Assembly (NCBI GenBank): GCA_947561715.1 | Contig: OX387198.1 | Location: forward strand, 5,704,001-5,768,000 | Direction of reading: 5' to 3' | Length of the DNA stretch: 64,000 nucleotides | DNA from: Ascidia mentula | Taxonomy: Eukaryota > Chordata > Ascidiacea > Phlebobranchia > Ascidiidae | In this document: positions 1 through 8,685 of the stretch, piece after piece | Position numbering within the stretch: position 1 is the stretch's first letter | Layout: each line of letters begins with the position of its first letter | Notes under the pieces: generated by a model | What the model saw: only the letters and a program-made list of their open reading frames with translations | Database searches by the model: none | What the model was told of the DNA's origin: nothing | Translations under genes and position numbers: made by a program

Positions 1-59
1 TCGAGTTTCAAAACCAGCCCGAAGTTAACTTGCCTTCCTGTCTAACATTTTCCGCATTG

Positions 60-260
60 TTGTTCGTGGTTTGCTTGCAACTTCAGACGAAAACATTGTT
101 GCTATATTTGGGTTCGTCAGTTGCATGTGAAACCCTCTTGTGTTCCTCACACGCAATTACGTTGCACTGCGTTGCTGTTATAGAGTTAAAAAGTGTAGCT
201 TTCGGCAGCCACGTTACAGCTTTGAATATGGAAATTCAAAGTTTTGAGTGGATGTCATTT
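60..260 (-). repeat. Diverged duplicate of the 3' end of the minus-strand membrane-protein gene
   Basis: The region around 84-205 aligns with 1868-1990. Two blocks stand out: TTGCATGTGAAACCCT against TTGTATGTGAAGCCCT, and AATTACGTTGCACTGCGTT against AATTACGTGGCAATGTATT. It may be the 3' part of a paralogous gene continuing left of the window, or a leftover partial duplication. Confidence 0.5.
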
Positions 261-318
261 CTCTTTTTATGTTCCAGTATTAGCGAAATACATTCAAATT
301 CAGTCCACAATATACAGC

Positions 319-350
319 ATATGTATGTATACGTATATATATATACATAT
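319..350. repeat. AT-rich microsatellite (TATG/TATA)
   Basis: Alternating ATGTATGTATACGTATATAT-type sequence, simple and low complexity, partly palindromic. Confidence 0.7.
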
Positions 351-439
351 GATGATTTAAGTTGAATTAGTTTGAACTTCCATTATGGTTGATTGTACAA
401 CATCAGTAGTGCCAATATCTTAAAAATAAGTCATAATGA

Positions 440-1365
440 TTAATTGGCGTAATATGGTATCAGTAGCATGGGCAGCAGTAGAATTTGTTGACTGCGGTGT
501 ATCCAATGGTCGACCGAGTTGGTTGTGGCTGTAATACGGTTTGTAGGACTTATTGGGGCCACAATTTTCCAATGGTGTTGCGCTGCTGTTGTTGAATTCA
601 AAGAGCTTTGAACAGTGCTTAATGTAAGGTTACTTCTTGTGGTCGATTTTGTAGTTTTAGTGCGTAATGTGGATATTGTGGTGCTTTCTCCAGTTGCCGT
701 TATGGGCGAAGTTGTCTCCGAAATAGTCGGCCCAGCAGCTGTAGTAACTTTCAAAATTTTAGGACTTCTTGAAGTGGATTTTGTAGTTGTAGTGCGCAAC
801 GTGGTGGTGGTGGCGGTGGTGGTGATGGCGGCTGTCGTCGGTTTAGGTGTTGTTGTGTAAATTTTTGGCCCATCCGCTGGACATTCGCCACATTTTCCAT
901 GTTCTTTGACATTGATGTAATTACTCACGATAGGACACCAGTAGAAGCTACCGAAGACAGTTTTATAATAAACACAACTTGTGTGGTTATGTCCGTGTTC
1001 GTCTACGTACGGCCAAACGCACTGGTAGCCATCAACGGTACATTCTGTGTTAAAAAAAGTATTTTTGATTTTTCGATAAAAGTAGGTGACAGTTTTGTAA
1101 GGCACACACCCTACCTGTTTTGGGGGGAGGACATTCATCCAAGCAGTAACTATAGTCCACATTTTCAGTGCTCGACGTAATTTCTGACTTAATTCCACAC
1201 CATTTGCCACGAAAACCATCAATACACCTGTTATATTGCTTGCCCTTGTACGTAAATGGGAAGACGCAGTCGATTCCACTTCTGGTACATGTTCCTTGAA
1301 ATAACAATAAATCACATTTTTGGGGGGTTTTCTTCTTGGTACATGGGTCGGGCACTTGACCAGTG
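440..1365 (-). CDS. Secreted or surface protein with two fibronectin type II modules and a Thr-rich mucin-like stalk (5' partial)
   Basis: Exon 1 (1365-1115) holds a canonical FN2 module: C-VFPFTYKGKQYNRC, then GKWCGIKSE and DYSYC. A 70-bp intron (donor ACAG|gtaggg, acceptor AACACAG) leads to exon 2 (1044-440). This opens with a second, diverged FN2 module (CTVDGYQCVWPYVDEHGH, then YWCPIV), followed by about 110 residues rich in Thr (TTTATTTTLRTTTTKSTSRS and a second LRT-KTTKSTTRS copy), and ends with a hydrophobic tail (ILLLPMLLIPYY). FN2 modules bind collagen or phospholipid choline groups in known proteins. The tail could be a GPI-attachment signal. Exon 1 begins in phase 2, so a signal-peptide exon should lie upstream, between about 1400 and 2000, but I could not identify it. 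Confidence 0.65.
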
Positions 1366-1867
1366 CTGCAAATCACGCCCATGGTTTTACATTTACAGAT
1401 CGTGGGTAGGTTGACACCAAGCGATTATATTGCCCATTTCTATCAGTATGTGAATAAATTTCGTACTAACGTAGATGATTTTGCGTTCTTTCTTGCAGTA
1501 CTTTATAACCTTTATGACCAGTTGTACAGAAGAAAGAAAGCTTTACTTTGTTAGTCAGTTGTTTTGCTACTCATTACGACGCAATTATACTAGAACAAAA
1601 GATATTGAAAACTTTACTTACTTTGCTGTGGTACCAAACTTGACTCAGAGATTGTCAAGAACATGCAAAGTAACAAACAAAACGGCAACATTCTTCTCAA
1701 TCCTCGAATTCTTCGGAAAATATAGTTTGAAAGTACTTGCTATAATACACAGCGATAGTATTTTTTGCCTTGTGGTTGTTGCCTTTCGATGTTCACCACA
1801 GCAAATTTCGCTAGACTACGACTAGGACTTTCCTAAAGCGACTGATTGCTATATGGGCTGTTCGTGC
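1366..1867 (-). other. Gap between the FN2 gene and the 3' end of the membrane-protein gene
   Basis: It should contain the missing 5' exon(s) of the FN2 gene, but no signal peptide or further FN2 module is visible. The plus-strand open frames here have no recognisable content. Confidence 0.35.
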
Positions 1868-1990
1868 TACTTCAGGCAAACAGTTATTGTGACTTGAATT
1901 GAATTTTGTATTTGTATGTGAAGCCCTTGGGAATCTCCATCCGGAATTACGTGGCAATGTATTGCTGTTTTTCCAAATAAACTGGGGATT
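1868..1990 (-). repeat. Second copy of the diverged 3' segment
   Basis: It lies just after the tail exon stop of the membrane-protein gene, so it would be 3'UTR of that gene. Its partner is at about 84-205. Confidence 0.5.
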
Positions 1991-2008
1991 TTACCAGCTC
2001 CGACTTGT

Positions 2009-4240
2009 TTAGTTATAGTCAAAGTTGCCTTGCAGGAGAACATACCAACGGAAACATTTAAAAGCCAATCGCTTGAAACCAATTGGGTAGTATCTGTTTC
2101 CAAACCAACATACATTTACACAGCAGAGTTCATTCTGAATAAAAGCGACACATTGTAAAAAAAAGCCTTTTCCTCATTTGCACTACACATACAGGTTGAT
2201 GAAATTCGTTTGACGTTCTTGATAGTATAAAGCCTTAATAATGTCACGTTTATATGGCGTGTTTTTCTATGAAACATACAATGGTACAAATAGTAGTGAG
2301 ACTGGATTACTTCAAAATATTGGGCAAGTACAAATTAAACTCACAAAACATTAACTGAACGCAGTATAATAGAACATGCATGTAGAAGGCGATCGATTGC
2401 AATTACAACGAATGACTCGTAACTTGATACTTTTTCAAATTAGATGCGGCTCGTTTTCGGATTGGCAGCAACTGGAAAAATAGAAATTATAAACATACAC
2501 TTGGTGTCGCTGAAAAACCTTTCAACGATAAACATACCTTCCTCTGTAATGCCAAGTAACAGCTGCAGCTCCAACCAGAAGTATGGCTCCGCAAGCGACA
2601 ATGACGACGACTATAATATTATTGCCCTGTGTAGGACTGGTGGTTGCTTGAACATTACGAATTCCCTGTAAATGGTTGTAAATATTCTGTGTTTGGGGAA
2701 CGAGTAATACAAAAACACAATTCGTAAAAATTTGTAATTTATTCTTAAAGCTTCAATGTAATTATTTTATGTTTACATGTGGCATGTGTGGGTAACTTAT
2801 ATTGAAAATTATCACTTTGCCACAATCGTCGCCTTACAATGGCCATCCTCCACTGGTTCGGACCAGATCACAAAATCTCAAAAAAAATTAATCACGTGAC
2901 TTGCCTGAGTTGTAGCTGACATATTGTCGTCACGTGATTCTTTTACGTCATCAGGGATGTTTGTGACAATGTCCTGATTGTAATTATGTTGGGTGTCGTT
3001 GAGTGATGTCTCTTCTGTTCCCGTAATCGCGTTGTCTTCTGACGATTTCCAATCCGCGCCGCTTGGTGTCGCTGTCTGCTTCACACATTAAGAGCCTCTG
3101 ATTTGTAATTTTGTAAAGCAGTCAATTTGACAATGGCAGATTTGCAAAGCTAAATCAAAATGATTGCTACCCCACTTGTAGATGCTGGAATATAACTAGC
3201 CCAAACACAAAACCCACAAGCACGACTTGCCTGCATCGACATTGTCAGATTGCCATCACGTGACCCTTTTACAACGTCAGCAATACTTGTTCCAGCGTTC
3301 TGATTGGTATTATGTTGGGTGTGGTTAAGAGACTTACTTTCTGTTTCCATAATCGTGTCGACAGCTGCACTGCGAGGTGTCGTTACTTGTTTTGCAAGCA
3401 GAAAATTTATGATTGACTTGCTGGCAGGATACACTATTTCCGCCTGTTTTCCAGACTTACGATGTGTGAAATAATATAGATACAGTTTTTTGGTCGTAAG
3501 CATAGGGAAAAAAATGATCTGTAAAGTTTTTCCCAAGCTTAAGACCGAACAAACTGTGCTAATGTGTGGATGTCCAAGGTTGAATGTCCTTACACCTCAT
3601 TGGTTGATTTTTACGATCGCAGCTTTTTGAAAGTTACATCGAAACAGTTTCAGTCATCATTGCACACGTCCTGTCTGCATGTAGTCTGACGACACCCGAA
3701 TAGCTTTGACGAATGGAGACTGGAAATTTGCCGAAGCGAAACTTTAGTTTTACAAATTACTATTTATTCCTTTGAAAGGGAAGTGTTAAGTATCGGCATG
3801 CATCAAGGCTGTTCGACTATAAGCGTGCTGATGAAAACCTTTGAAAATCAGTGGATCATGACCAAAATTAAAAAAGGGGTTAAACCTTTTATAGGTGTTT
3901 TAGCTCTAACAATCTTAGACTATCTTGAGGTACTTTTTGCAAAACCTATACATTTAAGGGTTTTGGATTGTATAATATGGACAAACCTCTTCTTTCTCCA
4001 CATTATGAACGAAAGGCTTTGTTATTTTACCTGCATTGTAGCTTCATTTCTGGTATTTGCTCCTTGTGACTTAACTTCGAAGTGCGTGGTCGAGTCGTAA
4101 CGTTTCTGTACGACGTCCATTGTTGTTGGTTCGCCCGAGAAATCGACTTGTATCGTTTCGTATCCAACACAGTTTTGTACGCCGAACGATAAACACTGAT
4201 GTAGAACCAAAATCACGAGGTTGACACAGACCACCTTCAT
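2009..4240 (-). CDS. Small type I membrane protein with signal peptide, duplicated Ser/Thr/Asn-rich exons, TM exon and basic tail
   Basis: Not a family I recognise. Exon 1 (4240-4031) encodes a signal peptide (MKVVCVNLVILVLHQCLSFG) and a short ectodomain, ending in phase 0 (ATGCAG|gtaaaa). Exon A (about 3386-3231, start uncertain) and exon B (3075-2905, 57 codons) are related: SLNHTQHNTNQ with KGSRDGN against SLNDTQHNYNQ with KESRDDN. Both end CAG before a GC donor (gcaagt). The TM exon (2665-2538) encodes NNIIVVVIVACGAILLVG and AAAVTWHYRG, ending in phase 2. The tail exon (2093-2009) gives YYPIGFKRLAFKCFRWY and a stop. Phases agree from B onward; the acceptor of A is unclear. Cell-surface adhesion or receptor roles are possible but unproven. 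Confidence 0.6.
2538..2665 (-). CDS. Transmembrane exon of the minus-strand membrane protein
   Basis: The exon is flanked by CAG acceptor and GTATGT donor on the minus strand. It encodes a 20-residue hydrophobic span (IIVVVIVACGAILLVGAAAV) followed by WHYRGR, a typical stop-transfer basic edge, so the C-terminus should be cytoplasmic. Confidence 0.7.
2905..3075 (-). CDS. Ser/Thr/Asn-rich repeat exon B with GC donor
   Basis: This 57-codon phase 0-0 exon has acceptor GAAGCAG and ends ACTCAG before gcaagt, a GC-AG donor. It contains N-linked sites of the NDT and NMS type. It is a diverged duplicate of the exon about 300 bp upstream on the minus strand. Confidence 0.6.
3231..3386 (-). CDS. Ser/Thr/Asn-rich repeat exon A with GC donor
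   Basis: About 52 codons align with exon B: TTPRSAAVD against TATPSGADW, HTQHNTNQ against DTQHNYNQ, and SRDGN against SRDDN. It ends TCGATGCAG before gcaagt, the same GC donor. The 5' boundary is uncertain because no AG sits at the codon-boundary position used by exon B. Confidence 0.45.
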
Positions 4241-4261
4241 TATCACACTATGTTTCGCTTT

Positions 4262-4267
4262 TTTATA
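4262..4267 (-). promoter_or_regulatory. TATA-like element upstream of the minus-strand membrane-protein gene
   Basis: On the minus strand TATAAA lies about 22 nt before the ATG at 4240. That spacing would put the start site almost at the ATG, so this may be fortuitous. An acceptor-like ACATAG also sits 8 nt before the ATG, which would suit spliced-leader trans-splicing known in tunicates. Confidence 0.25.
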
Positions 4268-4630
4268 AACCTGTTAAACAAAGAGGTGTTCTTGGAATGG
4301 GTATTTTGTCGCATTGCTTCTGTTGCTTCATAAGCTAACCTAACTTTTTTTAATTAACCTGTTTTCATCTGCGAATAAAGTAAGTTGCGGTTTCAAAACT
4401 TAAATTAACTTACAGACAATCTCACTATTGGTACGATCTATTCATGATCGCATGACAAAGGCTCGCAGGCGAACCATTTTGCTTTGCCAACCCCCGTACT
4501 GCTTAATCATGACTTCCCTGGCGCCTGATTTCCGCTTTAAGCAAACCGCGGGAAGAGTCATATTACCCGTTTTGGAGGTTCGTCGCTGAGCGATTCAACA
4601 TTGAGTGTTTCGAAAAAATTGACGTTGCTG

Positions 4631-4638
4631 TATAAATA
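4631..4638 (+). promoter_or_regulatory. TATA-box-like element TATAAATA upstream of the first visible nesprin exon
   Basis: TATAAATA occurs 350 bp before the first confident nesprin exon, in the gap between the minus-strand membrane-protein gene and the nesprin exons. It could serve an isoform that starts inside the window, but I see no convincing initiator ATG exon to pair with it. Confidence 0.25.
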
Positions 4639-4863
4639 TCGTCCGCTGGAAAGTTGAGGCTGTGTGATAACAGATAAAAAAAAGCAGTAAAATTAAAGAA
4701 CAATAGTTGATAAATATTGTGTTGCTGTTGCTGCCACGCCATATTTTATTTCAATTAATCTGTTCCTTTGACACAATTAAACGTATACTTTTTTCACCGA
4801 TGTGTCGCCTGCTAGATTTATTGAAATCATAAAGTCAGTTTAACAAATTTCAACAAAAAGCAG

Positions 4864-4910
4864 TTGCAAATGAGAGAAGGCCAAGTTTTTATGAACAAAA
4901 CGAGCCAAGA
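4864..4910 (+). CDS. Candidate upstream nesprin exon (47 nt)
   Basis: A possible exon lies between an acceptor ending AAAGCAG and a perfect donor GTGAGT. Read with two leading bases it encodes ANERRPSFYEQNEPR and ends in phase 0, which is what the next exon at 4989 needs. It is short and shows no spectrin-repeat hallmark, so it could be chance, an alternative 5' exon, or part of an untranslated leader. Confidence 0.35.
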
Positions 4911-4988
4911 GTGAGTGTGGGTGTGCAGGTTGTGTCTGGAAATGATACTGTGTAACGCACTCTTTAACTTCGAAATATTTTATTTCAG

Positions 4989-7900
4989 ACGCAACGAAGT
5001 GAGATTGAACACCACCAAGAGGATTACCGGGCTCTCGCCTCACACTTGGAAGATCTACGTACAATGTGCGACCCAAGCGAAAGAAAGACACTAAACGCGA
5101 GGTTGAACACTTTTTAGTTGTGATAATTTGTTCTTGTGCGAATAAATTTCTCAGGTGTTATTTGAAAAGACACATGAGAAGTTTATCCTGATGTAATTGT
5201 TGCGTGATAACGAGGCAATAAAGTAACCGAATTGCCAGAAAAGCCTTTTAGTATTAATCCGAGGTCACATTTATCTGAACATTGTACATTTAAAATGCTC
5301 TCTGACAGAGATGCGTTCTAACTTGTGTGCTCTTAATCTTAATGTGTAAACTGCCAACAATGTCGACTACAGATTTTAATATTCTTATCCAACTCATATG
5401 CAATTTTATAAAGTACTTCTAATAATTTCTATTATAAAGCTAAAAAGTAATTAATGCGGTCGAAGGTAAAATTATCCTTCGTCTGTTCCAATTTCAGATA
5501 CACAGAATGCACTAAATTCCTGGGTCGTGTGTGCGAGGTCGTATCTGCCAGAGAGGAAGCTCTCGACCGTCTTTCGTCGTTCCACTACACTGCGCAGAAG
5601 GTTGTCGTTGCGCTTGAGCGCCTCGAGGGTCACGTGAAAAGCAACGTGATTTCAACTGACGAGCTGATTCGTTGGCAAAAGGAATCTCACGAACTCGGAA
5701 AGAACATGAACGAATGCGCGAGGCAAGGAGCACATTAAGCTGCTATGTACATACGTTAAATGATGACCTTGGAACATGGATAATGTATCTTGATCCAAAT
5801 TTAGCTCAACCTATACCTACAAGTACTTTAACTAACAATATTGTATTTTTCAAGGACTTGCTTAATAGCTTTATAGGGATATAGCCCTTTGTTAGGCATT
5901 GTTTACTTATCTGCGACAGCAAATTACTTTAGTTGGTGTATATAGTGAAGCAACAAACCTCTGATTTACGTCAGCAGATATTTTTCAATTTACTTTGTGT
6001 GCAAGTTGCTCTTTCAATGCGGGCTGAGCTGGCACTGTGCGTAATGCAAGGCAAAGAACATATAAATAGCCTTTTGTTTTGTAGAAATGGATCTGGTTTG
6101 GATCCAATACTGCAGCAAGCGCAACTAACCACACTCGACAGCGCTGCCACGCGGCGGCGCACTACAGTAAGAGGATACTTGAACAGATTGCAGGCGCGCT
6201 GTGAGAAATTGCAAGCAGAGATTTCAATAAAACAGGAACATTTCGATGAAGTGGATAGCATATGGCAAGGTTTCCTGGACAGGTAGGGGCCTTTTCCGGT
6301 CGGTTACACCTTATAATAGTTCTCACTTCACTTGCTGCAGTTGGCAGTAGGTGTATGTTTAGAATGCAATCGATATGGTTAAGTTAGTTAAATATATTTT
6401 AAACAAAACGCCAAAGCTCCTCACAGCTCCACAAATAGTAGCAACTGACTCAAAAGCACTAGCACACTGGGAAAAGGCAAAACCACTGGTGCATGACATT
6501 GTATGTTATTTCTTTAAGTGGAGGGGCACCACTTGGACATCATTGTTAAACAGATATAATAACTATGGCATAAATAATGATTGAACTGAATCCAGGAAAG
6601 AGAAACTCCTCAAAGCACTCGAGGATTTGGAGGAGAGAGCAGAGATTGATATTCTCATTGATGATATTGACAATGAGAAAATGCAGATGTACGTGAAAAT
6701 CTACGAGAAACTCAAGGTATTTCCAACATTCCAAACAAACACCCCCATTTTGCAGCAACAATACGTTTTTGAGGATACAATTAATATTAGGCCGCTCTCA
6801 TATTTAGTTGGTGGTGGGTGCTTAAATTTATCGTGGTCTATGTAGGAGGAGCTGGATCTAAAGAAATATGAACTTACTGGACTCCAGGGCAAAGGAAAGC
6901 AATTGGGAGAAACGGATCCAAGCCAAGACCATGTGGTTCAAGGTACTTTTGCACTCACGTTTCTTATCTGCCAGGTCTAAGATAATAATATATGTGGGAT
7001 CTACAAGGCTAGTGTTTATAGAGTGAATTTATACGTTGGATGAATAAGTCAACTACGTTTTAACTCGGACATTTGTAACATTTCAAACTTTGCAGAGCAT
7101 TTGAAACTTGTCGAAATGACTTGGGAGGACACGAAAGATCTGATCGTTGATAGAGAAGAACAGCTGAAAAAACTTGCCGTGATGCTTCGAGATTACGAAC
7201 TCGTCCGTCAGACAGTTGAGCGCACCCTTAGCAACGCTGAGGTGTTGTCGTCTGCTGCGGAGGCTCCAAGACACTTTAACGCGGAGGAGGTGAAGAGACA
7301 CGTCAACAAGTTGGAGGCGAGTTACTTTACAGTGTTTATTGACCTATTTTAAAGGTTTTTGAATTAAAACAGCAAGACTTGAGGAAAGTAAAAATGCATA
7401 AGCACACCCACATACTGAAAAAACGACTGAAGTATTTCTGGCCTTTCATTAATAATTTATGGCGCCAGACACATCAGCAATCTTCCATATCGAAAAACAC
7501 TTGCCAGGGACGTTTATAGCTTGCCACATAACCCGGAGTAATTTATCCAGAGCCTGAAAAAGGAACTGGACGAAAAACAACCGGTCATGGACGATTTAAC
7601 CATGAAAGGAAAACTGGCGGCTGCTGAAGCGAAGAAACAGCTCGTATCTGAAGCAACCACCATACACGCCCGGCTGGAAGAGTTGGTAGACAGGTGGGTA
7701 TTCATTTAGGTACTAATAAAAATGAGAATAAGATGCTTTTGATCTACGCAATTAAATTACGGACAAAACTAGCTGACTTCATGCGGACCCTGTTTGTTTA
7801 AGTGTTTACAGATCTAAAAAAACGTAATGTGTTCTCTTGTTCTGACTATTGCAGTACAAGTGGTTTGGAAAAAAGTTTATATTTTTTCAGATACCTGGAC

Positions 7901-8685
7901 GTGGGCGACAAAGTTGAAGAAAGTGTTGAGAGCTTGAAAGGCCAACTTGCTCTTTGGAAGGAACTTATTTCGGCCGAAGAGGAGCTCGATGACTGGGTGA
8001 ACACTTCCATCAATGACCTGAACGCTTCAGTTTCCAGCCTGGAAGACAGCGTCGGTTTGCAAGGAAAAATCAAGGTGGTCCATGAAGAGATTGAAAAGTA
8101 AGTCATCGAAAGTACCAGAAGCAAAAAAACTTATTTACATTGGGACGAAATTCAGAATTGTATTATTAGTTAACCTCAACGAAAGTTCATTCACTTGCAA
8201 AGTTTGCATTTAATCAATGCTGTTCGGCTTAAGTTTTTCTTCTCAATATTGAGTCTATTATTCAGTTAAACTTACGAAAAAATAAGGGACATTATTGCAA
8301 ACTTTGCCATTCTCACAGGAACAAATCAGTGTACGAAGAGCTGCAGAGAAAAATGAACGAAGTGCACGTGACCCGAAGACGCAGCTCAGTGGGTGAAATG
8401 GACGAGCTTGCCCAAGTTAATGAAAGCATGAAAGCAAAACTGGATAAGGCCACAAGCGTTTACCAACAGGTAAGAATTGGAATAAATACTATATCTCCAC
8501 TTATCAGCCTGTGACTTCATTATACTGTTTTTGCGTAGGCCCAGACTCGGTTGGAGGACTTTACAACACAGAGGAAGATGCTGGTGGATTACGTGGAGGA
8601 GTTGTGTGAGTGGTTGGACCATAAAGAGCAGTCACTCAACTCTATGCTGCGGAATCCGAAACCCGAACATTTGAAGAAATGCAGG
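4989..8685 (+). CDS. SYNE1: Nesprin exons 1-10: N-terminal part of the visible rod
   Basis: Exons as read: 4989-5101, 5498-5722, 6085-6282, 6596-6716, 6846-6942, 7096-7316, 7551-7693, 7891-8097, 8319-8469, 8539-8685. They encode spectrin-repeat helices, for example EDLRTMCDPSERKTLNARYT, ELDDWVNTSINDL and VEELCEWLDHKEQ. Two introns use GC donors: exon 2 ends GCGAG|gcaagg and exon 6 ends TTGGAG|gcgagt. In both cases the GC donor is the one that keeps frame with the next exon. The first exon starts in phase 0 with Thr and no initiator Met, so further exons must precede it. Helix-rich, soluble cytoplasmic sequence with no membrane segment. Confidence 0.88.

Larger units (their letters stand above)
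4247..4863. other. Intergenic or intronic gap between divergent genes
   Basis: The gap separates the 5' end of the minus-strand membrane-protein gene from the first visible nesprin exons. Apart from the two TATA-like words there is no recognisable content, and no calponin-homology exon. Confidence 0.45.

Noticed and set aside
30-365. 111-codon plus-strand open frame at the left edge
   Set aside because: No family resemblance. The region aligns with the 3' end of the minus-strand membrane-protein gene and runs into a TA-rich microsatellite.
615-860. Val-rich plus-strand open frame
   Set aside because: It is the antisense shadow of the Thr-rich stalk of the minus-strand FN2 gene (ACN codons read in reverse as Val/Leu).
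3783-4100. 105-codon plus-strand open frame
   Set aside because: It overlaps the minus-strand signal-peptide exon and the adjoining intron; no plus-strand splice context.
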